A DNA stretch of 64,000 nucleotides from Pseudomonas triticicola (GCF_019145375.1 NZ_JAHSTX010000001.1:4179501-4243500), one strand, 5' to 3'. Positions 8,540 through 18,887 are shown, numbered from the stretch's first letter. The notes: generated from the sequence alone by a model not told the origin. Made by a program: numbers and translations.

Positions 8540-9445
8540 TCAGGACTGACTGGATGGCGTCGACGGTGTCGATGGTGCAGTCGGGGTAGCGGCTGCCGTA
8601 GGTGCCGCAGCGGAGTTTGCCGCGTTGGCCGGAGCTGTTGGAGCAGTCGATGGTGCGGCGGCCGGTTTCGGCGCAGCGGCTTTCGGCGCGGCCGGTTTTT
8701 TCACTGCCGGCTTTTTCGCCGCAGCCGGTTTGGCCGCAGGCTTCGCAGCGGGTTTGGCGGCAGCACTTTTCGCTGCTGGCTTGGCCGCTGGTTTCGCTGC
8801 AGCTTTAGCCGCAGGTTTTGCTGCCGCTTTGGTTGCCGGTTTGGCAGCGGCTTTGGCGGCAACCGGTTTGGCTGAAGCTTTGGCCGCAGGCTTGGCGGCT
8901 GCAGTTTTGGCCGCAGCTTTCGCAGCCGGTTTGGCCGCCGCTTTGGCCAGTGGCCTGACTGCGGTTTTCGCCGCAGGTTTGGCCGCTGCAGTTTTAGTGG
9001 CAGGTTTCGCCGCAGCGGTTTTCGCCGCCACAGGCTGAGCTTTCAGACCGGTGAGTTTTTCGATCTGTTTGGTCAGCGTATCGACCTTGGCGTTGAGCGC
9101 CTTCACCTCATTGCGGCTCGGCACACCCAGGCGCGAAATCGCGCTGTTCAGGCGCTTGTCGAAAGCGCCTTCCAGCTCGTCCCACTTGCCCATGGCGCGG
9201 TCTTTCACGCCGCTGATGCGCGACTTGGCCGAAGAGGTCGAGTCCTCGACTTTCTTGCCGACGGCAGTCTTGGTGAGCTTCTCGGCTTTCTCGCCGTCTT
9301 TGACCAATGCATCGAAGAGTTTGCTGCCGTCAGTGTCGATCTTCGAGTACACGCCTAAACCAGCCAGCCAGATTTTGCGGGAGTAGGACTCGACCTTCCC
9401 GACCCACGAGCTGCTTTCTTTATCGGTGTTCTTTTTGCCAGCCAT
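8540..9445 (-). CDS. phaF: PHA granule-associated phasin PhaF with histone-like tail
   Basis: PhaF is a phasin that coats PHA granules and, through its basic tail, binds DNA and helps share granules between daughter cells. The 301-residue product has an N-terminal phasin half (about 1-135) with YSRKIWLAGLGVYSKI and a predicted coiled-coil stretch (NEVKALNAKVDTLTKQIEKL). The second half (about 136-285) is made of AAKPAAK-type repeats like histone H1 and AlgP, ending in a Pro/Thr/Ala-rich tail. It lies 10 bases downstream of phaI, whose N-terminal region it resembles (SYARKIWLAGLGAYTK), which points to duplication. Confidence 0.96.
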   Translation of the reverse strand: MAGKKNTDKESSSWVGKVESYSRKIWLAGLGVYSKIDTDGSKLFDALVKDGEKAEKLTKTAVGKKVEDSTSSAKSRISGVKDRAMGKWDELEGAFDKRLNSAISRLGVPSRNEVKALNAKVDTLTKQIEKLTGLKAQPVAAKTAAAKPATKTAAAKPAAKTAVRPLAKAAAKPAAKAAAKTAAAKPAAKASAKPVAAKAAAKPATKAAAKPAAKAAAKPAAKPAAKSAAAKPAAKPAAKPAAAKKPAVKKPAAPKAAAPKPAAAPSTAPTAPANAANSAAAPTAAATPTAPSTPSTPSSQS

Positions 9446-9455
9446 CCCGTTCTCC

Positions 9456-9878
9456 TTAAGATTTTCGCGCGACGCGTTCGAGCAATGCCGTCAGCTCATC
9501 GAGCTTAGCAGAGAGTGCCTCAACGTCATGTTTAGACGGAATGCCGATCCGATTCAAGGCGCTGGCCACACGGTTGTCGAAGGCCTTCTCGACCTTGTCG
9601 AGCTGAACTTCAACGCGACCCTTGAACGAGCTGACCTGGGTGGCCGCGTCATCGATCTCGGCGTTGGCCGCGAGGAGTTTTTCGCTGACGGCTTTTTTGC
9701 CTTTCTTTTCAACAGTTTGACCGGCGGCTACGAGTTCTTGAAAGTACTCGCTGCCCTCCTGGCCGACCTTGGTGTAGGCGCCCAGGCCTGCCAGCCAGAT
9801 CTTGCGGGCATAGGATTTGACGTCGCTCAGAGTGGAAGTCGGAGCGTCGATTTTTTTCTTCAAAATGACTTTGGCCAT
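9456..9878 (-). CDS. phaI: PHA granule-associated phasin PhaI
   Basis: PhaI is the smaller phasin of the granule coat, 140 residues, beginning MAKVILKKKIDAPTSTL. It carries the phasin block SYARKIWLAGLGAYTKVGQEG and a C-terminal heptad-like helix (KHDVEALSAKLDELTALLERV). I chose ATG 9878 because GTGAGG at -13 to -8 makes a good ribosome site; the GTG at 9890 would use that same site as codons. phaI and phaF form a - strand operon facing the phaC operon. Confidence 0.95.
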   Translation of the reverse strand: MAKVILKKKIDAPTSTLSDVKSYARKIWLAGLGAYTKVGQEGSEYFQELVAAGQTVEKKGKKAVSEKLLAANAEIDDAATQVSSFKGRVEVQLDKVEKAFDNRVASALNRIGIPSKHDVEALSAKLDELTALLERVARKS

Positions 9879-9995
9879 GGTGCACCTCACGCGCAGAAGG
9901 TTTGAGGAACTGCCGGACGAGTGTCGGGCTCAGGCACAAAGTAGGGAGAAAAATTAGAAAGGGCACCCTAACCAGCGGGAGCATCACTAAACAAA

Positions 9996-10084
9996 TGTGG
10001 GAGCGAGCCTGCTCGCGAAAGCGGTTTGTCAGTCACGGATAATTTGACTGAAAGACCGCTTTCGCGAGCAGGCTCGCTCCCACA
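9996..10084. repeat. Family A REP pair, copy 2
   Basis: Opposed TGTGGGAGCGAGCCTGCTCG arms lie between phaI and the small PHA-system gene, with AAAGCGGTTTGTCAGTCACG in the centre. Confidence 0.9.
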
Positions 10085-10108
10085 GGGGACTGGATTTCAA
10101 TCTGGAAA

Positions 10109-10384
10109 TCAGGCGAGGGCTTTGTCTAGGGCTTTCTCGATCTCGGCTTTGATCATGCCGCTCATGGCCGACATCATCAGGCCCAGTTCGACGTCGACCC
10201 TGATCGAATCGTCCGCCACATGCACTTCACCTTTCACGCCCGAGCGTTTGAGGTTCAGGGTGTCGCCCGACCATTGCGGCTCCAGGCCGTATTGTTCATT
10301 GAGCTTTTTGGCCAGTTTGTCGGCCTTTTCGCGGGCGGCGTCCTTGCCCAGAGTGTGGGCGCGCTCAACACTGATTTTGGCCAT
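10109..10384 (-). CDS. Polyhydroxyalkanoic acid system family protein (small, PHA-region associated)
   Basis: The product is 91 residues from ATG 10384 (MAKISVERAHTLGKDAAREK), preceded by AGGAG. It matches the short 'PHA granule region' family: a helix rich in Lys/Ala, then LNEQYGLEPQWSGDTLNLKRSGVKGEVHVADDSI, and a C-terminal helix (MIKAEIEKALDKAL). The family is found beside PHA genes in pseudomonads, but its biochemical role has not been shown to my knowledge. It is separated from phaI by a REP pair, so it may have its own promoter. Longer upstream starts lack a ribosome site. Confidence 0.85.
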   Translation of the reverse strand: MAKISVERAHTLGKDAAREKADKLAKKLNEQYGLEPQWSGDTLNLKRSGVKGEVHVADDSIRVDVELGLMMSAMSGMIKAEIEKALDKALA

Positions 10385-10538
10385 GGAATGACTCCTGATG
10401 ATTGAATGGCTGACGTTGAATCTTGACCGCATCTGCGGCAAATCGTCCCGAAGGTTGCCCATCTTACCTTTAGCCATTCCAAGACAAAGCATGGCTTGAG
10501 GATTAGAATGTCGCGCATTCTCTTTTGGTGACAGCGAT

Positions 10539-11309
10539 ATGACTGATCAGCGCAAAGGCAGCGATGCCGAACCCACCACTCACTTCGGCTTCAAAAACGT
10601 TCCGGAAAGCCAGAAAGCGGAAAAAGTCGCTGAGGTTTTCCATTCCGTAGCCGCTAAATACGACCTGATGAACGACCTTCTGTCGGGCGGCATGCACCGT
10701 CTGTGGAAGCGATTCGCGATCGAGCTTTCCGGCGTGCGCAGTGGCAACCGCGTGCTCGACATCGCTGGTGGCACCGGCGACCTGACCCGCAAGTTCTCGA
10801 ACCTCGTCGGCCCGACCGGCCAGGTCGTGCTGGCCGACATCAACGAGTCGATGCTCAAGGTCGGGCGTGATCGCCTGCTCGATCTGGGCGTTGCCGGCAA
10901 CGTCGAATTCGTCCAGGCCGACGCGGAAAAACTGCCGTTCCCGGACAACCATTTCGACTGCGTGACCATCGCCTTCGGCCTGCGCAACGTAACGCACAAA
11001 GAAGACGCGTTGCGTTCGATGCTGCGCGTACTCAAGCCCGGCGGACGCCTGCTGGTGCTGGAGTTTTCCAAGCCGACCAACGCACTGATGTCGAAAGCCT
11101 ACGACGCCTACTCGTTCGCCTTCATGCCGCTGATGGGCAAGCTGATCACCAACGATTCGGAAAGCTATCGCTACCTGGCCGAATCGATCCGCATGCACCC
11201 GAATCAGGAAACCCTGAAGTCGATGATGGTCGAGGCCGGTTTCGACCGCGTGACCTATCACAACATGACCGCAGGCATCGTCGCCCTGCACCGCGGCATC
11301 AAACCCTGA
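10539..11309 (+). CDS. ubiE: UbiE C-methyltransferase (ubiquinone/menaquinone biosynthesis)
   Basis: UbiE methylates carbon 2 of the demethoxy-ubiquinol intermediate (and demethylmenaquinol where present), using S-adenosylmethionine. The 256-residue product has [16 protein letters not shown] as motif I, [20 protein letters not shown] text before it, and [12 protein letters not shown] plus [15 protein letters not shown] as the later family signatures. It starts the ubiE-ubiJ-ubiB operon; its TGA overlaps the ATG of ubiJ. Confidence 0.97.
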   Translation: MTDQRKGSDAEPTTHFGFKNVPESQKAEKVAEVFHSVAAKYDLMNDLLSGGMHRLWKRFAIELSGVRSGNRVLDIAGGTGDLTRKFSNLVGPTGQVVLADINESMLKVGRDRLLDLGVAGNVEFVQADAEKLPFPDNHFDCVTIAFGLRNVTHKEDALRSMLRVLKPGGRLLVLEFSKPTNALMSKAYDAYSFAFMPLMGKLITNDSESYRYLAESIRMHPNQETLKSMMVEAGFDRVTYHNMTAGIVALHRGIKP

Positions 11310-11932
11310 TGTTGCTCACCGGGCTGCTCGCCAGCGTCGAACTCGGCCTCATCCGGGTGCTGCGTCTCGACAGCACGGCGCTGCCGCGCCTGGCGCATTT
11401 GGCCGGCAAGGTGATTGCCGTCGACTGCCGCAGCCCGGCGCTGCAATTGTTCATACTGCCCAGTGACGAAGGACTGATGCTCGCATCGCAGTGGGCGGCG
11501 GACGTCGATTGCACGTTGCGCGCACCGGCCTCAAGCCTGGTGAAACTGGCCCTGAGCAAAGACAAGACCGCCGTGCTGCACGCACCGGAAGTCGAGCTCG
11601 ATGGCGACAGCGGTGTGTTGCTGGAGCTGGCCGGCGTACTGCAGGATCTTGAGCTGGACTGGGAGTACGAACTCTCGCGCTGGCTCGGTCCGGTCGCCAC
11701 GCAATTGCTCGGTGGTCACCTGCGCAGCCGCGCGCGCTGGTATCAACAAGGATTTGCCAGCCTCAACCAGAATCTTGCCGAATACCTCGCCGAAGAATCG
11801 CGCACCCTCGTCGGGCAGCGCGAAGCGGAAGCGCGATTCAGCGAACTGGACCGGATCAAACTTGATCTGGAACGACTCGAGGCGCGTTTCGAGCGCCTTT
11901 CCCGATCCCTCGACCCAAGCGATAACGCATGA
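11309..11932 (+). CDS. ubiJ: UbiJ, SCP2-domain accessory factor for ubiquinone biosynthesis
   Basis: UbiJ helps hold lipid intermediates for the soluble Ubi complex. The 207-residue product has an N-terminal SCP2-like lipid-binding domain (about 20-115: [27 protein letters not shown]...) and a C-terminal helical part with coiled-coil character ([22 protein letters not shown]). Its ATG overlaps the stop of ubiE (TGATG) and its TGA overlaps the ATG of ubiB, so the three are translationally linked. Sequence conservation of this family is low, but position settles the call. Confidence 0.93.
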   Translation: MLLTGLLASVELGLIRVLRLDSTALPRLAHLAGKVIAVDCRSPALQLFILPSDEGLMLASQWAADVDCTLRAPASSLVKLALSKDKTAVLHAPEVELDGDSGVLLELAGVLQDLELDWEYELSRWLGPVATQLLGGHLRSRARWYQQGFASLNQNLAEYLAEESRTLVGQREAEARFSELDRIKLDLERLEARFERLSRSLDPSDNA

Positions 11933-13533
11933 AGCTGCTTGCCGTCCGCCGTCTGTTGCGCATCCAGCGCGTCGTGATCCGCTACCGCCTCGATGACCTG
12001 CTGTTCGATCTGCCACTGCCCTGGTTCCTTCTGGCCGTGCGCTTTTTGCTGCCGTGGCGCTGGCTGCCGCGCAAGCCGCTGGAACTCAACCGTGGTGCGC
12101 GCTTGCGTCTGGCGTTGCAGGATCTGGGGCCGATCTTCATCAAGTTCGGGCAGATTCTTTCGACCCGCCGCGACCTGTTGCCGGAAGACATCGCCGATGA
12201 GCTGATGCTGCTGCAGGACCGCGTGCCGCCGTTCAATTCGCAGGTGTCGATCAAGCTGATCGAAGAACAGCTGGGCAAGAAAATCAGCGAAGTGTTCAGC
12301 CGTTTCGACGTCGCCCCGCTGGCCTCGGCCTCGGTGGCGCAGGTGCATGCGGCGCAGCTCAAAAGCGGCGAAGAAGTCGTGGTCAAGGTCATTCGCCCGG
12401 GCCTGAAACCGATCATCGCGCAGGATCTGGCATGGCTGTTCATCCTCGCCCGCGCGGCGGAAAAATTCTCCGCTGACGCGCGCCTGCTGCACCCGGTCGA
12501 TGTGGTGCAGGATTACGAAAAGACCATTTACGACGAACTCGATCTGTTGCGCGAGGCGGCCAACGCCAGCCAGTTGCGCCGCAACTTCGAAGGCTCGCAG
12601 TTGCTGTACGTGCCGCAAGTCTATTGGGACTGGTGCCGGCCGAAAGTGCTGGTGATGGAGCGCATCTACGGCATCCAGGTCACCGATCTGGCGACCCTCG
12701 CCGACCAGCGCACCGACATGAAAATGCTCGCCGAGCGCGGCGTGGAGATTTTCTTCACGCAAGTGTTCCGCGACAGCTTCTTCCACGCCGACATGCACCC
12801 GGGCAACATTTTCGTCAGCACGGTCAATCCGTGGAGCCCGCAATACATCGCGATCGACTGCGGCATCGTCGGCAGCCTGACCCCGGAAGACCAGGATTAT
12901 CTGGCGCGCAACCTGTTCGCCTTCTTCAAGCGTGACTACCGCCGTGTGGCGCAGTTGCACATCGATTCGGGGTGGGTGCCGGCGGAAACCAAACTCAACG
13001 AATTCGAAGCGGCGATCCGTACGGTGTGCGAACCGATCTTCGAAAAACCGTTAAAAGATATTTCATTTGGCCAGGTGCTGATGCGCCTGTTCCAGACCGC
13101 TCGCCGTTTCAACATGGAAGTGCAGCCGCAATTGGTGCTGTTGCAGAAGACCTTGCTGAACATCGAAGGCCTCGGTCGTCAGCTGTACCCGGATCTGGAT
13201 CTGTGGAACACCGCGCAGCCGTTCCTCGAGCGCTGGATGCGCGAACGCGTCAGCCCGAAAGCCTTGCTGGGCAACGTGCAGAGCCAGCTGGAACAGATTC
13301 CGCACCTGTCGAACATGGCCCGCGATCTGCTCGAACGCATGTCGCAACCCCACGCCAAAGACCCTCCGCCGCCGTGGCGCAAACGCAAGGACGACTGGTT
13401 CCTGCGCCTGCTCGGCTGCGCTCATCTGGCCGGCGGCGCGATCCTCGCTGCGGGTGGTCCGTTGACCGAGTGGGCGCACTGGCCCGCCGGAATCATGGTG
13501 GCGGTCGGTTTGTATCTGGTCGTTCGCCGATAG
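11929..13533 (+). CDS. ubiB: UbiB, ABC1/ADCK-family atypical kinase of the ubiquinone pathway
   Basis: UbiB is a membrane-bound protein-kinase-like ATPase needed for coenzyme Q assembly. The 534-residue product shows the family KxGQ motif ([15 protein letters not shown], near 66-80), the Ala-rich nucleotide loop ([12 protein letters not shown]), the catalytic-loop DMHPGNIF and the metal-binding AIDCGIVG. The C terminus has two hydrophobic segments ([12 protein letters not shown] and [12 protein letters not shown]), the expected membrane anchors. It is the last of the ubiEJB unit. Confidence 0.97.
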   Translation: MKLLAVRRLLRIQRVVIRYRLDDLLFDLPLPWFLLAVRFLLPWRWLPRKPLELNRGARLRLALQDLGPIFIKFGQILSTRRDLLPEDIADELMLLQDRVPPFNSQVSIKLIEEQLGKKISEVFSRFDVAPLASASVAQVHAAQLKSGEEVVVKVIRPGLKPIIAQDLAWLFILARAAEKFSADARLLHPVDVVQDYEKTIYDELDLLREAANASQLRRNFEGSQLLYVPQVYWDWCRPKVLVMERIYGIQVTDLATLADQRTDMKMLAERGVEIFFTQVFRDSFFHADMHPGNIFVSTVNPWSPQYIAIDCGIVGSLTPEDQDYLARNLFAFFKRDYRRVAQLHIDSGWVPAETKLNEFEAAIRTVCEPIFEKPLKDISFGQVLMRLFQTARRFNMEVQPQLVLLQKTLLNIEGLGRQLYPDLDLWNTAQPFLERWMRERVSPKALLGNVQSQLEQIPHLSNMARDLLERMSQPHAKDPPPPWRKRKDDWFLRLLGCAHLAGGAILAAGGPLTEWAHWPAGIMVAVGLYLVVRR

Positions 13534-13540
13534 CACGAAT

Positions 13541-13638
13541 CAGCTGCAAGTTATAAGCTGCCAGCTGCAAGCTTGACGACACCGGAACACCGCAACCTGC
13601 TTTTACTTGCAGCTTGAAGCTTGAAACTCGAAGCTGCT
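13541..13638. repeat. Family D imperfect hairpin repeat, copy 2
   Basis: CAGCTGCAAGTTATAAGCTG and CAGCTGCAAGCTTG face ACTTGCAGCTTGAAGCTTGA across about 35 bases. It shares AAGCTTG and CAGCTTG words with the copy between phaC1 and phaZ. It lies between ubiB and hisI and ends just before the hisI ribosome site. Confidence 0.65.
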
Positions 13639-13653
13639 TTTCAGGAATTGAAG

Positions 13654-14055
13654 ATGAAAAACTGGCTGGACGAGATCAAGTGGGATGCTGACGGCCTGGT
13701 GCCGGCGATTGCCCAGGATCACAAGACCGGGCGCGTATTGATGATGGCCTGGATGAACCGCGAAGCGCTCGAACTGACCGCTGCGGAAAATCGTGCAATC
13801 TACTGGTCACGTTCCCGTGGCAAGCTGTGGCGCAAGGGCGAAGAGTCCGGCCATGTGCAGACACTGCATGAGATGCGCCTGGACTGTGACGCCGACGTGA
13901 TCATCCTGATGGTTGAACAGATCGGCGACATCGCCTGCCACACCGGCCGTCAAAGCTGCTTTTACCGGGTCTTCGAAAACGGCGACTGGAAAACGGTCGA
14001 CCCGGTACTGAAAGATCCGCACGCTATCTATTCCGCAGGACACACACATGAGTGA
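13654..14055 (+). CDS. hisI: Phosphoribosyl-AMP cyclohydrolase
   Basis: HisI opens the purine ring of phosphoribosyl-AMP, the third step of histidine biosynthesis. The 133-residue product has the family signatures [31 protein letters not shown] and the metal-site segment [14 protein letters not shown] followed by [14 protein letters not shown] 13654 ([11 protein letters not shown]) is preceded by CAGGA at 13642-13646. Its end overlaps hisE by 8 bases, so the two consecutive steps are made together as separate proteins, unlike the fused HisIE of enterics. Confidence 0.97.
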   Translation: MKNWLDEIKWDADGLVPAIAQDHKTGRVLMMAWMNREALELTAAENRAIYWSRSRGKLWRKGEESGHVQTLHEMRLDCDADVIILMVEQIGDIACHTGRQSCFYRVFENGDWKTVDPVLKDPHAIYSAGHTHE

Positions 14056-14380
14056 CACCCTGACCCGCCTCGCTCAGGTACTTGAAGAGCGCAAAGGCGC
14101 AGCCGCCGACAGTTCGTATGTCGCCAGCCTGTATCACAAGGGGCTGAACAAGATTCTGGAGAAAGTCGGCGAAGAGTCGGTCGAAACCATTATTGCCGCC
14201 AAGGATGCCGCGATCAGCGGCGATTGCAGTGATGTGATCTACGAGACCGCCGACCTGTGGTTCCACAGCATGGTCATGCTCGCCCAACTGGGGCAGCATC
14301 CGCAGGCCGTGCTGGATGAACTGGACCGTCGCTTCGGCCTGTCCGGACACGTCGAGAAAGCCTCGCGTCCGTCCGCCTGA
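14048..14380 (+). CDS. hisE: Phosphoribosyl-ATP pyrophosphatase
   Basis: HisE removes pyrophosphate from phosphoribosyl-ATP, the second step of histidine biosynthesis. The product is 110 residues, full length for a stand-alone HisE, with the MazG-like all-helical motif [18 protein letters not shown] and [13 protein letters not shown]. It starts inside the last codons of hisI. In pseudomonads hisI and hisE commonly stand apart from the main his genes and next to tatABC, as here. Confidence 0.97.
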   Translation: MSDTLTRLAQVLEERKGAAADSSYVASLYHKGLNKILEKVGEESVETIIAAKDAAISGDCSDVIYETADLWFHSMVMLAQLGQHPQAVLDELDRRFGLSGHVEKASRPSA

Positions 14381-14405
14381 ACAACTTTTAGAGAGGAATC
14401 GCCAC

Positions 14406-14687
14406 ATGGGCATTTTTGACTGGAAACACTGGGTCGTCATTCTGATTGTCGTGGTGCTGGTATTCGGTACCAAGAAACTGAAAAACCTCGGCACCGACGT
14501 TGGCGAATCGATCAAGGGTTTTCGCAAAGCCATGAACGATGACGAAAAACCGGCCGAGCCGAACGTGACCCCGCCGGCCCAGCCAGTGCCACCGGTGCAG
14601 CCGCAAACCACCGCTCAGGCCAACCCGCCGCACACCATCGACGTGCAGGCGCAGAAAGTCGAAGAGCCGATCCGCAAAGACGTGTGA
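14406..14687 (+). CDS. tatA: Sec-independent translocase subunit TatA
   Basis: TatA forms the size-variable pore of the twin-arginine pathway for folded proteins. The 93-residue product starts [29 protein letters not shown]: one N-terminal membrane segment, then the FG hinge and amphipathic helix, then a Pro/Gln-rich cytoplasmic tail. GAGAGGAA precedes ATG 14406. It leads tatA-tatB-tatC-rsmE, all tightly spaced. Confidence 0.96.
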   Translation: MGIFDWKHWVVILIVVVLVFGTKKLKNLGTDVGESIKGFRKAMNDDEKPAEPNVTPPAQPVPPVQPQTTAQANPPHTIDVQAQKVEEPIRKDV

Positions 14688-14697
14688 GCACTGACTA

Positions 14698-15156
14698 ATG
14701 TTTGGTATCAGCTTCTCTGAACTGCTGCTCGTCGGCCTCGTCGCCCTGCTGGTGCTCGGCCCCGAGCGTCTGCCGGGCGCGGCGCGCACCGCCGGTCTGT
14801 GGATCGGCCGCCTGAAGCGCAGCTTCAACGCGATCAAACAGGAAGTTGAACGTGAAATCGGTGCCGACGAGATCCGTCGGCAACTGCACAACGAACATAT
14901 TCTGTCGCTGGAGCAAGAGGCGCGGAAGATTTTCAATCCGAACCAGCAGGAGCCGACGCCGGTCGAGCCTGTGGGCGAGCAGACGATTCACAGCGCTGCC
15001 GCTCCCACTGCACCTGCACCTGCACCTGCACCTGTTGTAACACCGCCAGGACCGGCGCCGGTTACCACAGACACATCGGTTGAACACGTAGCGCCCTCCG
15101 CCGCGCCGACTACACCAGCGCCTCAAGACCCTACACTGCCGCCGCGAGCCCCATGA
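14698..15156 (+). CDS. tatB: Tat translocase subunit TatB
   Basis: TatB works with TatC to bind twin-arginine signal peptides. The 152-residue product begins [26 protein letters not shown], the TatB N terminus, followed by an amphipathic helix ([23 protein letters not shown]). The C-terminal part (about 95-152) is low-complexity Ala/Pro/Thr, encoded by a short run of repeated GCACCT codons; this is common in the TatB tail and not a separate element. The stop overlaps tatC. Confidence 0.96.
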   Translation: MFGISFSELLLVGLVALLVLGPERLPGAARTAGLWIGRLKRSFNAIKQEVEREIGADEIRRQLHNEHILSLEQEARKIFNPNQQEPTPVEPVGEQTIHSAAAPTAPAPAPAPVVTPPGPAPVTTDTSVEHVAPSAAPTTPAPQDPTLPPRAP

Positions 15157-15944
15157 GCGATCTTCCGGAAAACGACCAGCACATGCCGCTGGTTTCGCAC
15201 CTCACCGAGTTGCGCACCCGCCTGCTGCGTTGCGTGGCGGCGATCTTCATTATCTTTGCCGGGCTGTTCGCGTTTACCCAGCAGATCTACACCTTCGTCT
15301 CGACGCCGCTGCGCCAGTACCTGCCGGTCGGCGCGACGATGATCGCCACCGACGTGTCGTCGCCGTTCCTGACGCCGCTGAAACTGACGATGATGGTTTC
15401 GCTGTTCCTTGCGATTCCAGTGATCCTGCATCAGATCTGGGGCTTTATCGCACCGGGCCTGTACAAGCATGAAAAACGCGTTGCGGTACCGTTGCTGATC
15501 TCCAGCATCCTGCTGTTCTACATCGGCATGGCGTTCGCCTATTACTTCGTTTTTCCGCTGATCTTCAAGTTCTTCGCCGCTGCCACCCCGGCCGGCGTGG
15601 AAATGATGACCGACATCGCCAGCTACCTCGATTTCGTCATGACGCTGTTCTTCGCCTTCGGCGTGGCGTTCGAGATCCCGGTGGCCGTGGTCCTGCTGGT
15701 GTGGATCGGCGTGGTCGACGTCAAATACCTGAAGAAGATCCGCCCGTACGTGATCATCGGCTGCTTCGTGGTCGGCATGATCCTGACCCCGCCGGACATC
15801 TTCTCGCAGACCCTGCTGGCTGTGCCGATGTGGATGCTGTTCGAGATCGGCATTCTCTTCGGCGCGCTGGTCAGCAAGCGCGAACGCCCGGACGAAACCC
15901 CGGCCGACGACCACAACGACCAGCCGCCAGCGACCCAGGCATGA
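15153..15944 (+). CDS. tatC: Tat translocase subunit TatC
   Basis: TatC is the core membrane receptor of the Tat system. The 263-residue product has the conserved start [12 protein letters not shown], the FL(T)P motif region ([23 protein letters not shown]), the periplasmic-side GLYKHEKR segment and six hydrophobic spans, ending in a charged cytoplasmic tail. ATG 15153 lies in ATGA with the tatB stop; the tatC stop in turn overlaps the rsmE start. Confidence 0.97.
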   Translation: MSDLPENDQHMPLVSHLTELRTRLLRCVAAIFIIFAGLFAFTQQIYTFVSTPLRQYLPVGATMIATDVSSPFLTPLKLTMMVSLFLAIPVILHQIWGFIAPGLYKHEKRVAVPLLISSILLFYIGMAFAYYFVFPLIFKFFAAATPAGVEMMTDIASYLDFVMTLFFAFGVAFEIPVAVVLLVWIGVVDVKYLKKIRPYVIIGCFVVGMILTPPDIFSQTLLAVPMWMLFEIGILFGALVSKRERPDETPADDHNDQPPATQA

Positions 15945-16648
15945 ACCTGCTGCTGCTCGAAGAGGCCGACTTCATTGCGGCCGACCGCGTGATCCTGCGC
16001 GACCGGCGCCTGACCCACATGCAGGAAGTGCATCGTTCGGAAGTCGGCGACAGCCTGCGCGTCGGGCGCATCAACGGGTTGATGGGTTCGGCCGAGTTGC
16101 TGCGCCTCGAAGCGGGCGAAGCGGAGCTGCGCGTCAACCTCGATCAGCCACCGCCGGCCAAACTGCCGCTGACCCTGGTGCTGGCCCTGCCCCGGCCGAA
16201 AATGCTCCGCCGCGTGTTCCAGACCGTCGCGACCATGGGTGTGGCCAAGGTGATTCTGGTCAACAGCTATCGCGTCGAAAAAAGCTTCTGGCAGACGCCA
16301 TTTCTGGAGCCGGAAGCGATTCGTGAGCAGTTGATCCTCGGGCTCGAACAGGCTCGCGATACGGTGCTGCCAGAGATCGTCATCGAAAAACGCTTCAAGC
16401 CTTTCGTTGAAGATCGCTTGCCGGCGATCGCCGAGGGCACCCTCGGCCTGGTAGGCCACCCCGGCAACTTCCCGCCCTGCCCGCGCGCTCTGAGCGAACC
16501 GGTGACCCTGGCCATCGGCCCCGAGGGTGGCTGGATTCCCTACGAAATCGATCTGCTGGCCAGATCCGGCCTGCAACCGGTGCAACTGGGCGAGCGCATC
16601 CTGCGCGTCGAAACCGCCGTCACCGCCCTGCTTGCACGCCTGTTCTAG
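15941..16648 (+). CDS. rsmE: 16S rRNA (uracil1498-N3)-methyltransferase RsmE
   Basis: RsmE methylates N3 of U1498 in the 30S subunit. The 235-residue product has an N-terminal PUA-like part ([23 protein letters not shown]) and the knotted SPOUT methyltransferase domain with [16 protein letters not shown], the IGPEGG(W) SAM loop and the closing [11 protein letters not shown] motif. I start it at ATG 15941, which overlaps the tatC stop; an upstream in-frame start would lie wholly inside tatC. This linkage to tatABC is usual in pseudomonads. Confidence 0.96.
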   Translation: MNLLLLEEADFIAADRVILRDRRLTHMQEVHRSEVGDSLRVGRINGLMGSAELLRLEAGEAELRVNLDQPPPAKLPLTLVLALPRPKMLRRVFQTVATMGVAKVILVNSYRVEKSFWQTPFLEPEAIREQLILGLEQARDTVLPEIVIEKRFKPFVEDRLPAIAEGTLGLVGHPGNFPPCPRALSEPVTLAIGPEGGWIPYEIDLLARSGLQPVQLGERILRVETAVTALLARLF

Positions 16649-16662
16649 CGCGACAGCGGTCC

Positions 16663-16766
16663 TTGTAGGAGCTGTCGAGTGCAACGAGGCTGCGATCCTT
16701 TGACCTTGTTTTTTTAGAAGCAAAATCAAAAGATCGCAGCCTCGTTGCACTCGTCAGCTCCTACAA
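16663..16766. repeat. Family E inverted repeat, copy 1
   Basis: TTGTAGGAGCTGTCGAGTGC and GAGGCTGCGATC face AAAAGATCGCAGCCTCG and GCAC...CAGCTCCTACAA. A second copy lies at 40308-40384. It probably acts as a hairpin between rsmE and the chemoreceptor gene. Confidence 0.85.
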
Positions 16767-16863
16767 GCTTCTACGGTCGCGGACAAGTGGCGTTACAGAT
16801 TGCCATCACCCAGCCGATACAGCCCCTATAAGTCCAATCAAGTGGTCCGAAGGGAGTGGTCGC

Positions 16864-18780
16864 ATGTACCGTTGGTTAGCCGAGAGTCTTGGAAACGTCA
16901 GCGTCAAACGCAAGCTGGGCATCGGTTTCGGCCTGGTGCTGTTGCTGACGCTGTTGATCACTTTCACCGGCTGGACCGGCATGAGCGGCATCATCAGCCG
17001 TGGCGACAAGCTCGGCTTCATTTCCAGCCTCAACGAGTTGACCAAAGACCTGCGCCTGGCGCGCATGGACTACGACATGCGTCGTGGCGAACAGGGTCCG
17101 GGCGCGGTCAATGAATTGCTCAACAAACTCGAAAGCGGTCTGCAATCGGCACGCGGCATGATCGAGCAGCCGTCCGATGTGGCGATGGTCGATCAACAGC
17201 TTGCTGCGGTCGCCGAATACAAACGCGCCTTCGGCGAAATGACCCAGGCCACCGTCCAGCGTGAAGACGCGCGGAGCAAGCTTGGCGCCAACGCCGATAA
17301 TGCCGTGGCCAAGGTCGGCGAAGTCGAAAGTGCGCTGCTGCAAGGCGACAGCGTTGCGCAGTACAACGCGGTGATCGAGCTGAGCAAACTGTTGCAGCAG
17401 GCGCGCTATCAGGTGCGCGGTTACACCTATAGCGGCAAGGCCGATGCCGAGCAACCGGCGCTGACCGCTATCGACAACGCCCTGAAAAATCTCGAGAGCC
17501 TGCCGACCCGCGTGCCGGAGCAACACATCGCCAACCTGCAGCAAGCCACCGACTCGCTCAAGGCCTATCGCGCCGCCGTCGCTCAGTTCCGTGATTCGCA
17601 GGTGAAGAACGCCGCTGCACTGGCCAGCATGTCGGCTCAGGGCGACATCCTGATCACGGCCAGCAAGAAGCTCACCGAATCGCAAACCGTGGTGCGCGAC
17701 ACCGACGCCGCCCACGCCAAGAACATGCTGCTGATCGCCACTGTGTTGGCGCTGATGTTCGGTTTGCTGGCAGCGTGGATCATCACTCGGCAGATCATCA
17801 TTCCGCTGACCCAGACCCTGAAAGTCGCCGAGCGCGTGGCCGCCGGCGACCTGACCCACAACCTGGTTTCCCTGCGTCGCGATGAACTCGGTCAATTGCA
17901 GCGCTCGATGCAAAGCATGACCCAGGGCCTGCGCGAGTTGATCGGCGGTATCAGCGACGGCGTCACGCAGATCGCCAGCGCCGCCGAAGAACTCTCGGCG
18001 GTGACCGAGCAGACCAGCGCCGGGGTCAATAATCAGAAGATCGAGACCGATCAGGTCGCCACCGCCATGAACGAAATGGCCGCTACCGTGCAGGAAGTCG
18101 CACGCAACGCTGAAGAAGCTTCCGAGGCCGCTGTCGCCGCTGACCAACAGGCCCGCGAAGGTGACAAGGTCGTCGGCGAAGCCATCGCCCAGATCGAACG
18201 TCTGGCGGTCGAGGTGGGGCATTCCACCGAAGCCATGGGCGAACTCAAGCGCGAAAGCGACAAGATCGGCAGCGTCCTCGATGTGATCAAGTCTGTGGCC
18301 CAGCAAACCAACCTGCTGGCCCTCAACGCTGCCATCGAAGCGGCCCGTGCCGGTGAAGCCGGGCGTGGTTTCGCCGTGGTTGCCGACGAAGTGCGCAGCC
18401 TCGCCCAACGCACGCAGAAGTCCACGGAAGAGATCGAAGAGCTGATCGTCGGCCTGCAAAACGGCACTCAGCAAGTGGCGACGATCATGGACAACAGCCG
18501 CAGCCTGACCGACAGCAGTGTCGAACTGACCCGTCGTGCGGGTGGTTCGCTGGAAAGCATTACGCGCACCGTCTCGGCGATCCAGGCGATGAACCAGCAG
18601 ATCGCCGCCGCTGCCGAGCAGCAGAGCGCCGTGGCCGAAGAGATCAACCGCAGCGTGCTGAACGTGCGCGATGTGTCCGATCAGACCTCGGCGGCGAGCG
18701 AGGAGACTGCCGCATCCAGCGTTGAACTGGCGCGACTGGGCACGCATCTGCAGATGCTGGTAGGCCGTTTCAAAGTCTGA
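16864..18780 (+). CDS. Methyl-accepting chemotaxis protein with helical bimodular (HBM) sensor domain
   Basis: This is a 638-residue inner-membrane chemoreceptor. It has a first membrane span (about 18-40), a long all-helical periplasmic domain of about 250 residues resembling the HBM sensor of P. putida McpS ([19 protein letters not shown] ... [10 protein letters not shown] ... [10 protein letters not shown]), a second span (about 290-313), a HAMP domain and the cytoplasmic signalling coil. The signalling tip [19 protein letters not shown] is intact. No C-terminal CheR-tethering pentapeptide is seen. HBM receptors of this type sense organic acids such as TCA-cycle intermediates; the ligand here is not readable from sequence. 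The start follows GGGAG. Confidence 0.92.
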   Translation: MYRWLAESLGNVSVKRKLGIGFGLVLLLTLLITFTGWTGMSGIISRGDKLGFISSLNELTKDLRLARMDYDMRRGEQGPGAVNELLNKLESGLQSARGMIEQPSDVAMVDQQLAAVAEYKRAFGEMTQATVQREDARSKLGANADNAVAKVGEVESALLQGDSVAQYNAVIELSKLLQQARYQVRGYTYSGKADAEQPALTAIDNALKNLESLPTRVPEQHIANLQQATDSLKAYRAAVAQFRDSQVKNAAALASMSAQGDILITASKKLTESQTVVRDTDAAHAKNMLLIATVLALMFGLLAAWIITRQIIIPLTQTLKVAERVAAGDLTHNLVSLRRDELGQLQRSMQSMTQGLRELIGGISDGVTQIASAAEELSAVTEQTSAGVNNQKIETDQVATAMNEMAATVQEVARNAEEASEAAVAADQQAREGDKVVGEAIAQIERLAVEVGHSTEAMGELKRESDKIGSVLDVIKSVAQQTNLLALNAAIEAARAGEAGRGFAVVADEVRSLAQRTQKSTEEIEELIVGLQNGTQQVATIMDNSRSLTDSSVELTRRAGGSLESITRTVSAIQAMNQQIAAAAEQQSAVAEEINRSVLNVRDVSDQTSAASEETAASSVELARLGTHLQMLVGRFKV

Positions 18781-18823
18781 GTTGATGCACAACCTCGGTT
18801 CGCCTGTAACCGAGGTGATGCCA

Positions 18824-18887
18824 TTCGCGAGCAGGCTCGCTCCCACAGGGAAACGCATTCCAAGGTGGGAGCGAGCCTGCTCGCGAA
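18824..18887. repeat. Family A REP pair, copy 3 (tail-to-tail form)
   Basis: TTCGCGAGCAGGCTCGCTCC is followed after about 25 bases by its inverse, the same two arms as in the other copies but in outward order. It lies downstream of the HBM receptor. Confidence 0.88.

Noticed and set aside
8625..9038. An Ala/Gly-rich open frame on + opposite the phaF tail
   Set aside because: The AAKP repeats on - read as AAGF repeats on +. This is a by-product of the phaF repeat, not a gene, and not a CRISPR array either: the repeats are short, uneven and coding.
14995..15040. A short tandem repeat of GCACCT in tatB
   Set aside because: It encodes the Ala-Pro tail of TatB in frame and is ordinary low complexity.
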